DNA of 38,870 nt from Hydnum rufescens UP504. Its lineage: Eukaryota > Basidiomycota > Agaricomycetes > Cantharellales > Hydnaceae. Position 1 is the first letter of the stretch. Each line of letters starts with the position of its first letter. Below the pieces are notes generated by a model, which was not told the DNA's origin, did no database searches, and saw nothing but the letters and a program-made list of their open reading frames with translations. Shown here piece after piece: positions 28,927 through 38,815 of the stretch. The position numbers and the translations under genes were made by a program. Location of the stretch: NCBI GenBank assembly GCA_014904985.1, contig MU129275.1, forward strand, positions 1 to 38,870, given 5' to 3'.

Positions 28927-29771
28927 TTCTTTGGTGCGAGCGTCAAGTGGGCTTCCTCACATGCCTGAAGTACGACATCCAGGTGCTCCAGATGATCTTC
29001 ATATGATTTTGAGTAGATAACTATATCATCGATGTAGACCAGGGCAAATATCCATAGGTATGGCGATAGGATTGACTGCATGAGCCTTTGGAAGATGGGG
29101 GGACCGTTGTGCAGTCCAAACGGCATTCTTTTGAACTGCCACAGTCCCCAATGAGAGCGGAAGGCCGTCTTCTCTTTATCTTCGTCTTCCATGTTCATCT
29201 GGTGAAATCCGCTCAGTGTGTCCACTGCTGATAGTACTTGTGCCCCCGATAGCGCCTGGAGGATCTCTTTCTGGTGGGGGATTGGGAATTCATCGGGGAT
29301 GGTCTGTGCATTCAACTTGTGGTAGTCTACACAGAACCTAGGTTTCCCATTCCTGTACACTATGACTACTGGCGCGCCCCATGGACTCTTGGAAGGCTCT
29401 ACAACTTCCTGCCTGATCCACTTCTCCATCTGCTCATCGATCACCTTCCTTTTTGCTGGGGACACTCCATACATAGGCAGAGAAATAGGGTCCACTCCCT
29501 CCTTCAAGCGGATTTTGGCTATTGTCTCTAGCGTTCCCAGATGGTCGTTGAAGCCAAACACTTTAATACATCTGCAGATCAAGGTGAAGGTCCACTTCCG
29601 GATTTCTGGGGGTGCCTCGGGGGAGATATCGACGATTGCTTCCAGGTCTTCTTCTCGATATGTTGTAGGATCTGGGGGCTCTGACGTCTTGGGGCCCCAC
29701 AATTCATCAGGCTCCTCAGGCTCCTGTATGGTCTCGTCGGTTTCTGTTTGCCTGGCCGGTCTTTCTGCCAA
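28827..29771 (-). CDS. Element 3 reverse transcriptase
   Basis: A 314-codon frame with all RT landmarks: KSPWGAPVVIVYRNGKPRFCVDYHKLN, LSAVDTLSGFHQM with the catalytic Asp, TAFRSHWGLWQFKRMPFGL, and LVYIDDIVIYSK as the YxDD box. The final ~20 residues are out of frame because of a one-base loss near 28890. The start shown is the first Met; the protein would begin upstream as part of a polyprotein. Upstream in-frame TGAs lie near 29829 and at 29967-29969. Confidence 0.88.
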   Translation of the reverse strand: MAERPARQTETDETIQEPEEPDELWGPKTSEPPDPTTYREEDLEAIVDISPEAPPEIRKWTFTLICRCIKVFGFNDHLGTLETIAKIRLKEGVDPISLPMYGVSPAKRKVIDEQMEKWIRQEVVEPSKSPWGAPVVIVYRNGKPRFCVDYHKLNAQTIPDEFPIPHQKEILQALSGAQVLSAVDTLSGFHQMNMEDEDKEKTAFRSHWGLWQFKRMPFGLHNGPPIFQRLMQSILSPYLWIFALVYIDDIVIYSKSYEDHLEHLDVVLQACEEAHLTLAPKKCHFMYTSILLLGRKCRSWACLHTRRKSARWLT

Positions 29772-29966
29772 ATCCCGTTCACCTAGGGAACCCTTGGCAA
29801 TCTTCTGGACCAGTAATGCATAGGCTCATAATCTCCTGGACTGCATCTCGTCCAGCTCACTGTCAAAATACTCATCCGGATCGTGGAGGATTCCCAGCGT
29901 ATCTCCGGCCCGTATCCATTTCGGCCAAGGGGAAGGGTTGGAGACCGGGAGGAATGGGTCATCGGA

Positions 29967-31172
29967 TCATATCAGACAGGAAGGAGAGGCCAAGAAGTAC
30001 CCATCCTTCGAAGGAAGTATGATCTTCTTGACGAGCCATTCCTCTTGCCCCTGGAATTGACCTCGTAACCATATCTTCGCTGAGTGTCCCAGGGGAATAC
30101 GGACGTCTTTGGCAGCCTTTACGAGGCGGTCTCTTTTCGTGGTAGGGGCGGGGCGTGGTCTCAGAGTTCCGCCCCGCTGCGTAGCTGCCAAGTACACGTT
30201 CCTGTCTCGTATTCCTTCTGGATGTCTGGGTTTCACCTCCACATTCAAGGCAGGCGGTGGAGTCGAGTGGGCTTGTACTGTAAATACACCTTGGGGCTGG
30301 CGAATAGACAACATAGACTGTTGAGCCGTGCGCAGGACCGAGACTTCATAGTTGACTTGGAAATCCTCCCCTAGAAGAACTGGTACATTCATCCCTGGGA
30401 TGACGTATGCTTCTTCCGTAAATTCCAGCCATTGGCCTTCCTTTGAGCGCATCAAGAAGGTAAGGTTGATGAAGCCTAGTATTCGCGCTTGACTAGTAAG
30501 CTCGAATAGATTGAGTTTCATCCCCTTCTGGAGCTTGGGTCATGAGGGAAGGGCACGGTAGCATTCTTCCGACAGCAGCGTAATATCTGCTCCTGAATCT
30601 AAGTGCAACTGTGTTGCCAGTCCTTCCATGTTTCCTAGGCAGCCGTCAAGAATGCTGAGGGCTGTTATGCCCAGGGCAGATCTACCCTGAGGCATCGAGC
30701 ATGCCTTTACACACCAGACTGGGCCCGTTCCTGGGGAAAACCTCTCCTCCTTCAGGCCCCAGGGAACGGGGGTTCCTTTCCGGCCCAGTGAGTGCGCGAA
30801 TTTGCTCTCAGGGGTGGGATCGGTTTGTCCTTCGGCCAGCTCGCTCTGCAGGTCGCGCGTCCTCTGTGAGCGGGCTGTTCCGCCTGTCGTTGCTGGCAGC
30901 TGCGGCCCCCTGGGGGCCTCCCTTGCCTCAATGCTTGGTCCAGTCCTTGCGGTTTGGTCATCTCCCTCCCCTTTGTCCGGTGGCTTCTTCGGCCTTGGGG
31001 GCGCTCGAGTAGCTGGAGGAACCTTCCAAAATGTCCCTGCCATCGTATTTACATTATATAGCAGATCGGGACGTGTCTCCACGAATGTAGGCTCCTTCTT
31101 AATTACACTGGAGACAGGTGGTGGAGTGATTGTCCCCCACTCCTCTACTGAAAAGACTGCCCATTCGTTCAT
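29967..31172 (-). pseudogene. Element 3 aspartic protease region
   Basis: The frame 31172-30540 ends with ATQLHLDSGADITLLSEECY, the DSGA active-site motif of retroviral-type proteases, followed by TGA at 30540-30542. The same frame resumes at once (KLNLFELTSQ, then VPVLLGEDFQVNY), where VLLGEDF corresponds to the usual ILGxDF flap/C-terminal motif. A basic linker leads to RT. The first half is Pro/Gly/Arg-rich. One base change in the TGA would separate the two halves. Confidence 0.75.
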
Positions 31173-32964
31173 TTGTCGACGTACGCTGCATATGCGGCCT
31201 TGTATTGTGGAGATTCGTAGCGTCTATGCTCTTTTCGCAGCGTTTTGCAGTCCAACTGGCTGGAGAATTCCCTGTAGTGGGGACATTCACGCAGCCAGTG
31301 TTTCTCACTTCCACAGGTGAAGCAACGTTGCCCTGGTTTATGGTGGCTGATGACTGAATCATTGCGGGGGTACGGATACGTCTTCTCTGTGCTTGCCACT
31401 GTACGATCTAGCTGTGGCTTTCCCGATTGATCTCTATTCCTGGGCTTGAATGGGTGTTTGTTCGCATTGTGGGCTCTTGAAGTAACCTCACGCGTTGTAT
31501 CTGCGTTGGAGTACTCGTAGGCGCCCTCCTCATCATTCTCCCACTCTGAATGGAGGGAATCTGAGCTACTAGAGGAGGGACTTCCGATGTCCGCGAGGTT
31601 TGCTTGCTTGTGCTGCCTCCATTCGCGTCTCCTCCGTTGGTGTCGTTCGTCCTCCCAATCTTGTACTAGCATATCTTCATACTGCTTAGCTAGAGCGAGC
31701 ACGTCTTCGATGGGAGGCCTCTCACTCCAGTGCAGTACGTGGTTCCAAGGGAGAGGGGCGTTCTCCATGATCGATGCTGTCTCTTCAGCGCTATTGACCG
31801 GGAATCAATAGAAGAGACAGGCACGGAGGATACATCGCTGGATGTATTGGGCCGGGGATTCGTAGGGATGTGCTGCACCTCGGAAGGTCTCTTGACTGTA
31901 CATTAGGCGCTGCGCCATAACCCAGGAATCACCTAGGTAGTGTTTGAGCACCCAATCCTCTAGCTTATGCCAGGATTGTAATATGGGAGTGCGGATTGGA
32001 CGAGAGTGAGCTTGCCATGCCGAGGCTACGGCGCCTCTAAATCGAGACAACGCTATCAGGGGGAGAAGTCTCGCGACTTCTGGGCCAAAGTTAGCGAGGT
32101 CATCACAGGCTAGGATCCATTCTAGGGCCATCTCCGGGTCCCCATCCCATTCTGGAATGACTGACCACTTGAGTTTGTTATCCCATATAAGCCCTTGCGG
32201 CTGCTGAAAGAAACCACTAGCACCTCCTGGAGGCCCCGGTGGCCCTGGTGGCCCTGGTGGCCCTGGGGGTCCAGGGGGTCTGGGGGGTACAGGTGGCCCT
32301 CTAGGGTCTTGTGGCCCTGGGTCCGGTCCCCTTCCAGGCCCCAGGTCACCACTCGGGGGCTCTGGTGGGGGTGGGGGTCCCCTGCTCCCACCTGGTAGGT
32401 TATCCAGTTCTTCCCCTCCTCCTGGGCTGTCGGCTTTCCAGAATCACCCTTCGATCCTCGGGGGCTGGGTGTCGAGACATGGGGAGGACTAGGACTCGTC
32501 CCCACGTGTCCCGAGCCCAGAGATGATGCGGGCACCGTTTTGCTCGTTAGCTCCCTTGGGAGGATGCGTATCGCAGGCTCCGAAGGTAGGACGGGGCCTG
32601 GGGCCTTTAGTATAGCCATGGGGGTGATGGATTCCTCCATTAGGCAGGCGAAACAGTGGTGGGCTTGAGGGAGACGTTGGGTAGTGGGGAGGAAGGGAGC
32701 GTCCCTATAGAGGTAGTTGTTGACGTCCACGTACTCGTTGTTAGCTTTCACGATGAAAAAGTCTGTATGCGGCGTACTCGGAGCCACCTCTTTGGGGGCC
32801 ATAGCCTGATGGCCTCCCCCTGGGGGAGACTGGGCAATCCGCTGTAATGCGGGGGTCCGGGGTGGTTCTTGTCCTTGGGTCTGCAGTGACGTGGAACAGG
32901 CTTTAGTAGGGTCCACATAGCACTCAGTAGCCCTTCCCCCATGGTGGAGACCCATTGGGACCAT
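31169..32964 (-). pseudogene. Element 3 gag capsid and zinc knuckle
   Basis: A Gly-Pro-Pro repeat (collagen-like, about 32220-32290) precedes a capsid-like segment (WDGDPEMALEWILACDDL, then FRGAVASAWQ, then YIQRCILRACLFY). After a TGA at 31805-31807 come an Arg-rich/Ser-rich stretch and the canonical CCHC zinc knuckle CFTCGSEKHWLRECPHYREF. GPP repeats before capsid are, to my knowledge, common in basidiomycete gypsy gag. At least one frameshift lies between the N-terminal ORF and the GPP repeat, near 32.4 kb. Confidence 0.7.
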
Positions 32965-34139
32965 CCTGCCAATTGTCGTATTGCTGACGGGGGCGTCTGT
33001 TGGAGGAGTCCTTCAGGAGTAGACCCTGAAGGTGACGGGCCTTCGTCCAAGGGGATGTCCTTCCAACTAGATGGAGGGGATGGCGTGGCGTCCCAATCCA
33101 CTGAAGAGGCGCGATACCGCACTGCCAAGAGCGACGGAGAGGGCTCAGTGGGGGGAGTTGGCATTGACGGGCTCCCAAATCCTAATCCGAGTCCTCGCTC
33201 GAGAGCTACTGCCCTCCCTTTGCCCTTATTAGTGGCTGGAGGGGTAGCTTCCTCCTCAGGAGGTATGAAAAGCCCCAGGCCATATGGCTCAGTGTATATA
33301 CGTGGAAGGGGCTGGAGGTTAAGATGGTCATCTAGCTCTGTGTCGTACGCATTGAGCTTTTTTGCATACGTGCCCAGGAATGGGTGGTGTCGCGAATACG
33401 GGACCTCTTCCCCTTGCTGGATTTCGCGTTGTAGGGTCTCCCACCCTACCATAACCGCTCGGCAGGCGACCTTGCATATGGGGAGGCGTTTGTCCTCCCA
33501 CAGTTCTTTTAGGTGCTTAGGTAGGTCAGGAGTAGGAGGGAGGGAGGTGAGGGACGCCATAGGGGTAGCCAGTAGCATTCCTTGGTGTAGATTTTTCAGT
33601 TTCTTTAGGCGCGTGAGCGTCAATTCTACCCGTAGCTTCAGCAGTTTATCTGCTGTACGCAGTTCCTCAATCATAGTCGACGTCCATAGCTTCTCGCTGA
33701 GGACGTGCTCTTTGTCGACATAGAAGGGATACCTCTCTTCTCCCATTAGACGTATGGAGTCTGTAATTACAGCTTGTAACACTTCTACTCCCGTCTGGAC
33801 CAGAGCTCTCATCTCCTGATCAATGGCCCAAGCCCCAGTGTCCTCATCCTGCTGGAAATACTTGCTGTAATACGTGGATGGGGAGAACTTTGCCCACGCC
33901 GTGAGAAATTGGTAGAGCGTGATGGGCACATCTGTGTCTGGGAGACAATATTCGCCCAATGGGGCATCCAGGCGATTGATAACCTCCTGCAGATGACCTG
34001 GCATCCGCAGATGTGCGGGGATAGCGAGACATTCTCGCGTTGTGGGGTGGTATTCGATTCTGGGGTTGTTGGGATCGACCACGACATGTAGAGTCTGGAT
34101 TTTAGAGGCGCTTCGAGTGGCGGGTTGGTTAGGACCCAT
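32748..34139 (-). CDS. Element 3 gag N-terminal domain
   Basis: A 463-codon frame from an ATG at 34139, about 40 bp from the 5' LTR, so it should be the first protein translated. It is mostly helical and charged, with a Leu-rich helix near residues 170-200, then a Pro/Ser-rich tail. No capsid or zinc-finger motif. The last ~60 residues overlap another frame (32122-32964) that looks more natural, so a frameshift near 32.9 kb has probably cut it from the rest of gag. The domain is an unusually long extension in front of the capsid. Confidence 0.7.
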   Translation of the reverse strand: MGPNQPATRSASKIQTLHVVVDPNNPRIEYHPTTRECLAIPAHLRMPGHLQEVINRLDAPLGEYCLPDTDVPITLYQFLTAWAKFSPSTYYSKYFQQDEDTGAWAIDQEMRALVQTGVEVLQAVITDSIRLMGEERYPFYVDKEHVLSEKLWTSTMIEELRTADKLLKLRVELTLTRLKKLKNLHQGMLLATPMASLTSLPPTPDLPKHLKELWEDKRLPICKVACRAVMVGWETLQREIQQGEEVPYSRHHPFLGTYAKKLNAYDTELDDHLNLQPLPRIYTEPYGLGLFIPPEEEATPPATNKGKGRAVALERGLGLGFGSPSMPTPPTEPSPSLLAVRYRASSVDWDATPSPPSSWKDIPLDEGPSPSGSTPEGLLQQTPPSAIRQLAGWSQWVSTMGEGLLSAMWTLLKPVPRHCRPKDKNHPGPPHYSGLPSLPQGEAIRLWPPKRWLRVRRIQTFSS

Positions 34140-34165
34140 AGTGATCGGTTCAAACTCTCAGTCGG

Positions 34166-34179
34166 CTAGAGGGAACCAG
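34166..34179 (-). other. Primer-binding site of element 3
   Basis: Sense strand reads ...TTACA then C then TGGTTCCCTCTAG. TGG one base inside the LTR fits pairing with the CCA 3' end of a tRNA; which tRNA was not determined. Confidence 0.5.
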
Positions 34180-34726
34180 TGTAATAAAGTACTATAAATT
34201 GGATGAGTAAACCATCGTGAACTGAGGGTAGTTGAACATGTAGCCTAGGGAAGCATGTAGGGAGATACGAAAGGGAAAAGCAAGGAGGTAGGATACGAGG
34301 GAAATAGGCAAAGCAGGCGATATGAGCGGCTCAAATGAGCGCGGTCGTGCGAGTTCGAGGAGGGCATAGCAAGGGCGCACTTCGTAGTGTGTCCTTAGTT
34401 CGACCGACTTGAAGATCCTACCTAGCCTGGCTAGGTAGTAATCTCACTTCCCGTTTGGCCTGGCCTCACGTGGAAGTGGAGTGGATGGGCGACGGAAGAA
34501 GGCAGAGGTTACCTGGAAAGGTGATTTGTTAGTAGCTTAGCCGATAGTGAGTACTCACTGCTCGGCTCTTGTATTCTCGCGTTCCTACAAATGGCGTGTT
34601 ACTTCGACTCGCACTGGGGAGTAAAAACAACGTAGAATTCGATGGGAGAAGCCGCGGGTTCGCCGCGGCAGCTCCCTAACGTCGCACAACATATGTACAC
34701 TACTATTATATAATCACTATACTACA
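34180..34726 (-). repeat. Element 3 right (5') LTR
   Basis: 547 bp; TATATAAT-like promoter near 34703-34712 on the minus strand. TCATG duplication follows at 34727-34731. Confidence 0.93.
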
Positions 34727-36110
34727 TCATGTGCCCCCCCTGGGGGCTAGGTGTTGTTTCTCAGGCTGTGTGTGGGTGCATTCTGCACGCCCAAATCACA
34801 GCTTTTCAACACACCTACTTCCAGTGTATTCTGAGAACTCCTGGCCTCACAGTTCCTCATCTTCCCCTCATCTCCCACTCAACATCACCTGGGGGGGTCA
34901 AATCATGGCCAATTTCAACGTTCTTGGGTCAATCAATTCGTCTCATTTGTCTGAATCCGTCAAGCATATTTACGTGATGAACTGACCCCTTTCCACTGCG
35001 CTATCCTCAATCTTCCATTTTGGGTTCATGTGCCCCCCCTGGGGGCTAGGTGTTGTTTTTCAGGCTGTGTGTGGGTGCATTCTGTGTGCCCAAATCACAG
35101 CTTTTCAACACACCTACTTCCAGTGTATTCTGAGAACTTCTGGCCTCACTGTTCCTCATCTTCCCCTCATCCCCCACTCAACATCACCTGGGGGTCAAAT
35201 TGTCGCCAATTTCGACGTTCTTGGGGTCAATCAATTCGTCTCATTTGTCCAAATCCGTCGAGCATATTTATGCAATGAACCGACCACTTTCCACTGCACT
35301 ATCCTCAATCTTCCATTTTGGGTTCATGTGCCCCCCCTGGGGGCTAGGTGTTGTTGCTCGGGCTGTGTGTGGGTGCATTCTGCATGCCCAAATCACAGCT
35401 TTTCAACACACCTACGTCCAGTGTATTCTGAGAACTTCTGGCCTCACTGTTCCTCATCTTCCCCTCATCTCCCACTCAACATCACCTGGGGGGGTCAAAT
35501 TGCGGCCAATTTTGACATTCTTGGGGTCAATCAATTGGTCTCATTCATCCGAATCCGTCAAGCATATTTACGCAATGAACCAACCACCTTCCACTGCACT
35601 ATCCTCAATCTTCCATTTTGGGTTTATGTGCCCCCCCTGGGGGCTAGGTGTTGTTGCTCAGGCTGTGTGTGGGTGCATTCTGTGCACCCAAATCACAGCT
35701 TTTCAACACACCTACTTCCAGTGTATTCTGAGAACTTCTGGCCTCACAGTTCCTCATCTTCCCCTCATCTCCCACTCAACATCACCTGGGGGGGTCAAAT
35801 CATGGCCAATTTTGACATTCTTGGGGTCAATCAATTTGTCTCATTCATCTAAATCCGTTGAGCATATTTATGCGATGAACTGACCACTTTCCACTGCGCT
35901 ATCCTCAATCTTCCATTTTGGGTTCATGTGCCCCCCCTGGGGCTAGGTGTTGTTGCTCAGGCTGTGTCTGGGTGCATTCTGTGTGCCCAAATCACAGCTT
36001 TTCAACACACCTACTTCCAGTGTATTCTGAGAACTTCTGGCCACACTGTTCCTGATCATCCCCTCACCTTCCCTCACCACCACCAGGGATGCTCAAATAT
36101 TTGCTGTTTC
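34727..36110 (+). repeat. ~300-bp satellite, right arm outer part
   Basis: CTATCCTCAATC marks recur at about 35001, 35299, 35599 and 35899, that is 300-bp spacing. Together with 22713-23169 this mirrors the left arm. The last unit fades into unique sequence after about 36060. Long plus-strand frames (for example 35028-35852) arise from the unit length being divisible by three and are not genes. Confidence 0.88.
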
Positions 36111-37034
36111 AAGCATTATTAGGCTTGTTTGATTCCTCTTACCATCCAAACCTGTGCCCCTTTCTGCCACTCTTCCAAATTCTTCCATCATTCCTTCCCT
36201 ATGTACTAGTATATTCATGGTGAATCTACTGTGCATGCCCCCCATTGAACTATACCTGGTCCACCCACCTGTATTTTGATGTGGTACTCAATGTACTATG
36301 TGATCTCTTTCATCTGATTGAGTGAAGCTACTGAGCTGTCACCCTTAGTTGCACATAATGCACAGCCATGGGGTTGTACTGAATATTTGAGAAGTCCTTC
36401 ATCTTCAGGCTGTTGACAATGGTTGATGTCAAATTTGATGTCAAACCCATCAATCCAAGGTCAAAATTCAGTTTTTGATCATCATTTGACATCAACCCCA
36501 ATTTCACCCTCTCTGGCCATGAAAATTTGTCAAAATGGTACTCCTTTTGAGGTAAAGCCATATGGCTGACCAGCCTGCAGGGTGGGCCCGTGTTCTAACC
36601 ATGTTGACAGATACTGTTGGACAGGATACCAAAGGTCAGAGAATGCCGACCTCCAGCACTGAGCTCAACAAGGATGGTTTTCCTGAGGGATGCCAGACAG
36701 GAGACTGGATGTCTGAATGTGTCGATGACCAGTACCAGAGTGGATGAAAGTTTGATACAGAAAGCACTGTAAGGTCATTAGAGTGACATTTGGAACTGGA
36801 TTCAACTGACTTTAACTTATGAATATGTGAATGAGATGAAATCGATGCTTGTGGTAGCAATGGGGCCACAAGACTGCTCCACAAGGATGCAAGAGAGGAC
36901 ACTGAACATCAGTGAAGCCAAATGTTCAGCACTGGACTCAAGGTGCATTCTGTGTGGGAAGGAAGTGAGAAAAAAACACATCTGGAATTGGGCATCAAGA
37001 AAGTCAATTGGTAATATCTGAAGCCATTACATTT
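36111..37034. other. Anonymous spacer with a small inverted repeat
   Basis: No gene recognised. GGTTGATGTCAAA (36421-36433) and TTTGACATCAACC (36485-36497) form a 13-bp inverted repeat around a 51-bp loop, with another TTTGATGTCAAA next to the left arm. The short frames here show no domain. Confidence 0.5.
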
Positions 37035-38098
37035 TCAGAGTACAAACCGCACAAGAAAATCAATAAATGGTAGTGTGGGTATGGTTTTTGAATGAATAAT
37101 ACCAGGAACTGTTTCCTCTTGTGGATCTTTCAAGAAAAAGGGTTCAGGTAAATCCATCTCGAGTGTCAATCTCCAACATTTATGGAGAGTGAATCCAAGT
37201 GTCTCCCGAAGCTCCAAACGGTTCTCACCCTGTTTCAATCCATCAGTTTCTGCCCACCTCGCAATCTGGCAGATGATGGTGTTGACTTGGCCAGTGTTTG
37301 GCCAGATTGGAGCAATGAATGCCTGCTTGAATCCAGTGCATACATGGATACGGAGAAAGATTTCCAGCCACTTGAGGTCAATAGGAATGTCATGGATTTG
37401 TTCTATCCTGTTCATGAGCCATACAGTTGTGAATTCAATCATTTGCATATCCCATTTTCGAGCGGAAAATCGGTGGGAGGATATTGAGTGATGGCTTCAG
37501 GTAGACGAGGAGGATGTCGGACATAATCAAGAAACTCCATTTTAAAGTCCTCTGGAGTCTTTATAGGTGGAGGGCCACAAGCCAGGAGAGCATCGTGTTC
37601 CAGCTTGCTACCAGCACATGCATAAACCTCGTCAACATACAACAGGTCCACTGGGGCAACATATGGGTGTGCTACTGCATTGGCTGTGGATGTCTTCAGA
37701 TTCTTGAACCTGTTCTTGTTCATCTCCTGTGAGAAGTCGGCAAGAACACTGTCCCTCTGCAATTTGCTCTTGAAATACAAGGAGCAAAGGTAGGGCTGAC
37801 CCACGATACATTTTCATCTCATACAGTGGATCCCAAGGACTCCTTGATGGGTAAACTCCATCATGAGGCCATTCACAATATCTTTGATGTTGCTCTGGCC
37901 CACTGTCAGTGGCCCCCACTCGATGTAGAACCATTGACCCAATGGAACCCATTCAAATGGCTCAGCAGATGACAATGGGTGCTCTACTGGGGGAGCTGTA
38001 GAGTTTGATGCTTTCACAGGGAAGGGTGGCATAATCAATGTCCCCACAGCGGATGGGACTGGTAGAGTGGACTCCTTAAAGTTCAGGGAAGTTTGCAC
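37035..38098 (-). pseudogene. Broken unrecognised gene
   Basis: One minus-strand frame runs from an ATG at 38098 through a TGA (37814-37816) to 37439. It then continues after a frameshift near 37445 in the frame ending at 37035. Composition is protein-like throughout: Pro-rich start, then PLGQWFYIEWGPL, YLCSLYFKSKLQRDS, VDLLYVDEVYACAG, and a C-terminal part with FIAPIWPNTGQVNTIICQIA. Total about 350 residues. I do not recognise the family. The single TGA again fits a CGA change. It could be a host gene relic or part of an unrecognised transposon. Confidence 0.5.
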
Positions 38099-38499
38099 CC
38101 CCCCCTTGCTGTAACAGGGGTGTATTCAAGGGTGATGTACCACGGGAGTCCCTTGAGCCATTCTTAAATGCATATGACCTATAGAGTTGTTAATACCTCA
38201 CTATAACTCTATAGGGATCATGATAACCCTTACCATTTTGATTTCATAGACATAGAAGTCACTTCAGAGGCTTCTCCAGTAGTTAATTCCCTTGGACTAG
38301 ATGTTCTAGGCTCCTGGTAAGCTCATGGGTTTGAGGATCCAAGTTCTGATCGGCAATAGGAGCCATTGTGCTTTGGGCCAGTTGGTGGAATAGACCAAGG
38401 GTTCAAAAGGTCTGGAAGTGCCCTGGGACTGGTTGGTATTGGCTTGCCAGGTTGCAGGCTTGGAGCTGAAGAAGTAACAGAGGGACATGGAGCACCATG

Positions 38500-38815
38500 C
38501 CGGGAAGAACAGAGCTCAGAAGAATTGTGGGGAACCCTGGGATGATGAGAGTGATGGGAAGGGGAGCCAGATCGAGAATGGGAATGAGAATAGGGACAGG
38601 GAGGATGGTGGTGATTGGAGGGAAGACAAGAATCTGGGAGGGGAGAACGGGCACAGGCACAAGAATGAGAATGGGGATGGGAATGGGAATGGGAACAGGC
38701 ATGTGGATGGAAATGAGAATGAGAATGAGAATGGGAATGGGAATAGGAATGGGAATGAGAATAAGGATCAAGGGAATCACAGGGGAGAGAATGAGAATGA
38801 GAAAAATAGTGTGAG
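38500..38815 (+). repeat. Purine-rich hexamer repeat (GGGAAT/GAGAAT)
   Basis: About 300 bp almost wholly G and A, with tandem GGGAAT, GAGAAT and GGGACAGG units, densest at 38660-38765. Frames across it are Ile/Pro/Leu repeats on one strand and Asn/Gly/Glu or Met/Gly/Arg repeats on the other, not convincing proteins. Confidence 0.8.

Larger units (their letters stand above)
23170..34726 (-). mobile_element. Element 3: 11.56-kb Ty3/gypsy chromovirus
   Basis: LTRs at 23170-23706 and 34180-34726 begin and end TGT...ACA. The 5-bp duplication TCATG (23165-23169, 34727-34731) flanks it, and removal restores the satellite motif GGGTTCATGTGCCCC. Sense is leftward. From the 5' LTR the order is primer site, gag with an extra N-terminal domain, zinc knuckle, aspartic protease, RT, RNase H, integrase, chromodomain, an extra coding block, polypurine tract, 3' LTR. 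It is long for a gypsy element. At least six in-frame TGA codons, two or more frameshifts and an integrase deletion make it non-autonomous now. Confidence 0.93.

Noticed and set aside
32195..32398. Plus-strand Trp/Pro-rich or Gly-rich protein at the GGCCCTGGT repeats
   Set aside because: It is the antisense of the Gly-Pro-Pro repeat of element 3 gag.
27607..34139. TGA reassigned to a sense codon
   Set aside because: TGA-only stops could suggest recoding, but each site fits Arg CGA, LTR differences are also CpG transitions, and frameshifts and a deletion show the element is simply decaying.
35028..35852. 274-codon ORF and its relatives in the satellite
   Set aside because: The satellite unit is about 300 bp, a multiple of three, so open frames extend by repetition. 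They are present in parallel in two frames and mirrored on the other arm.
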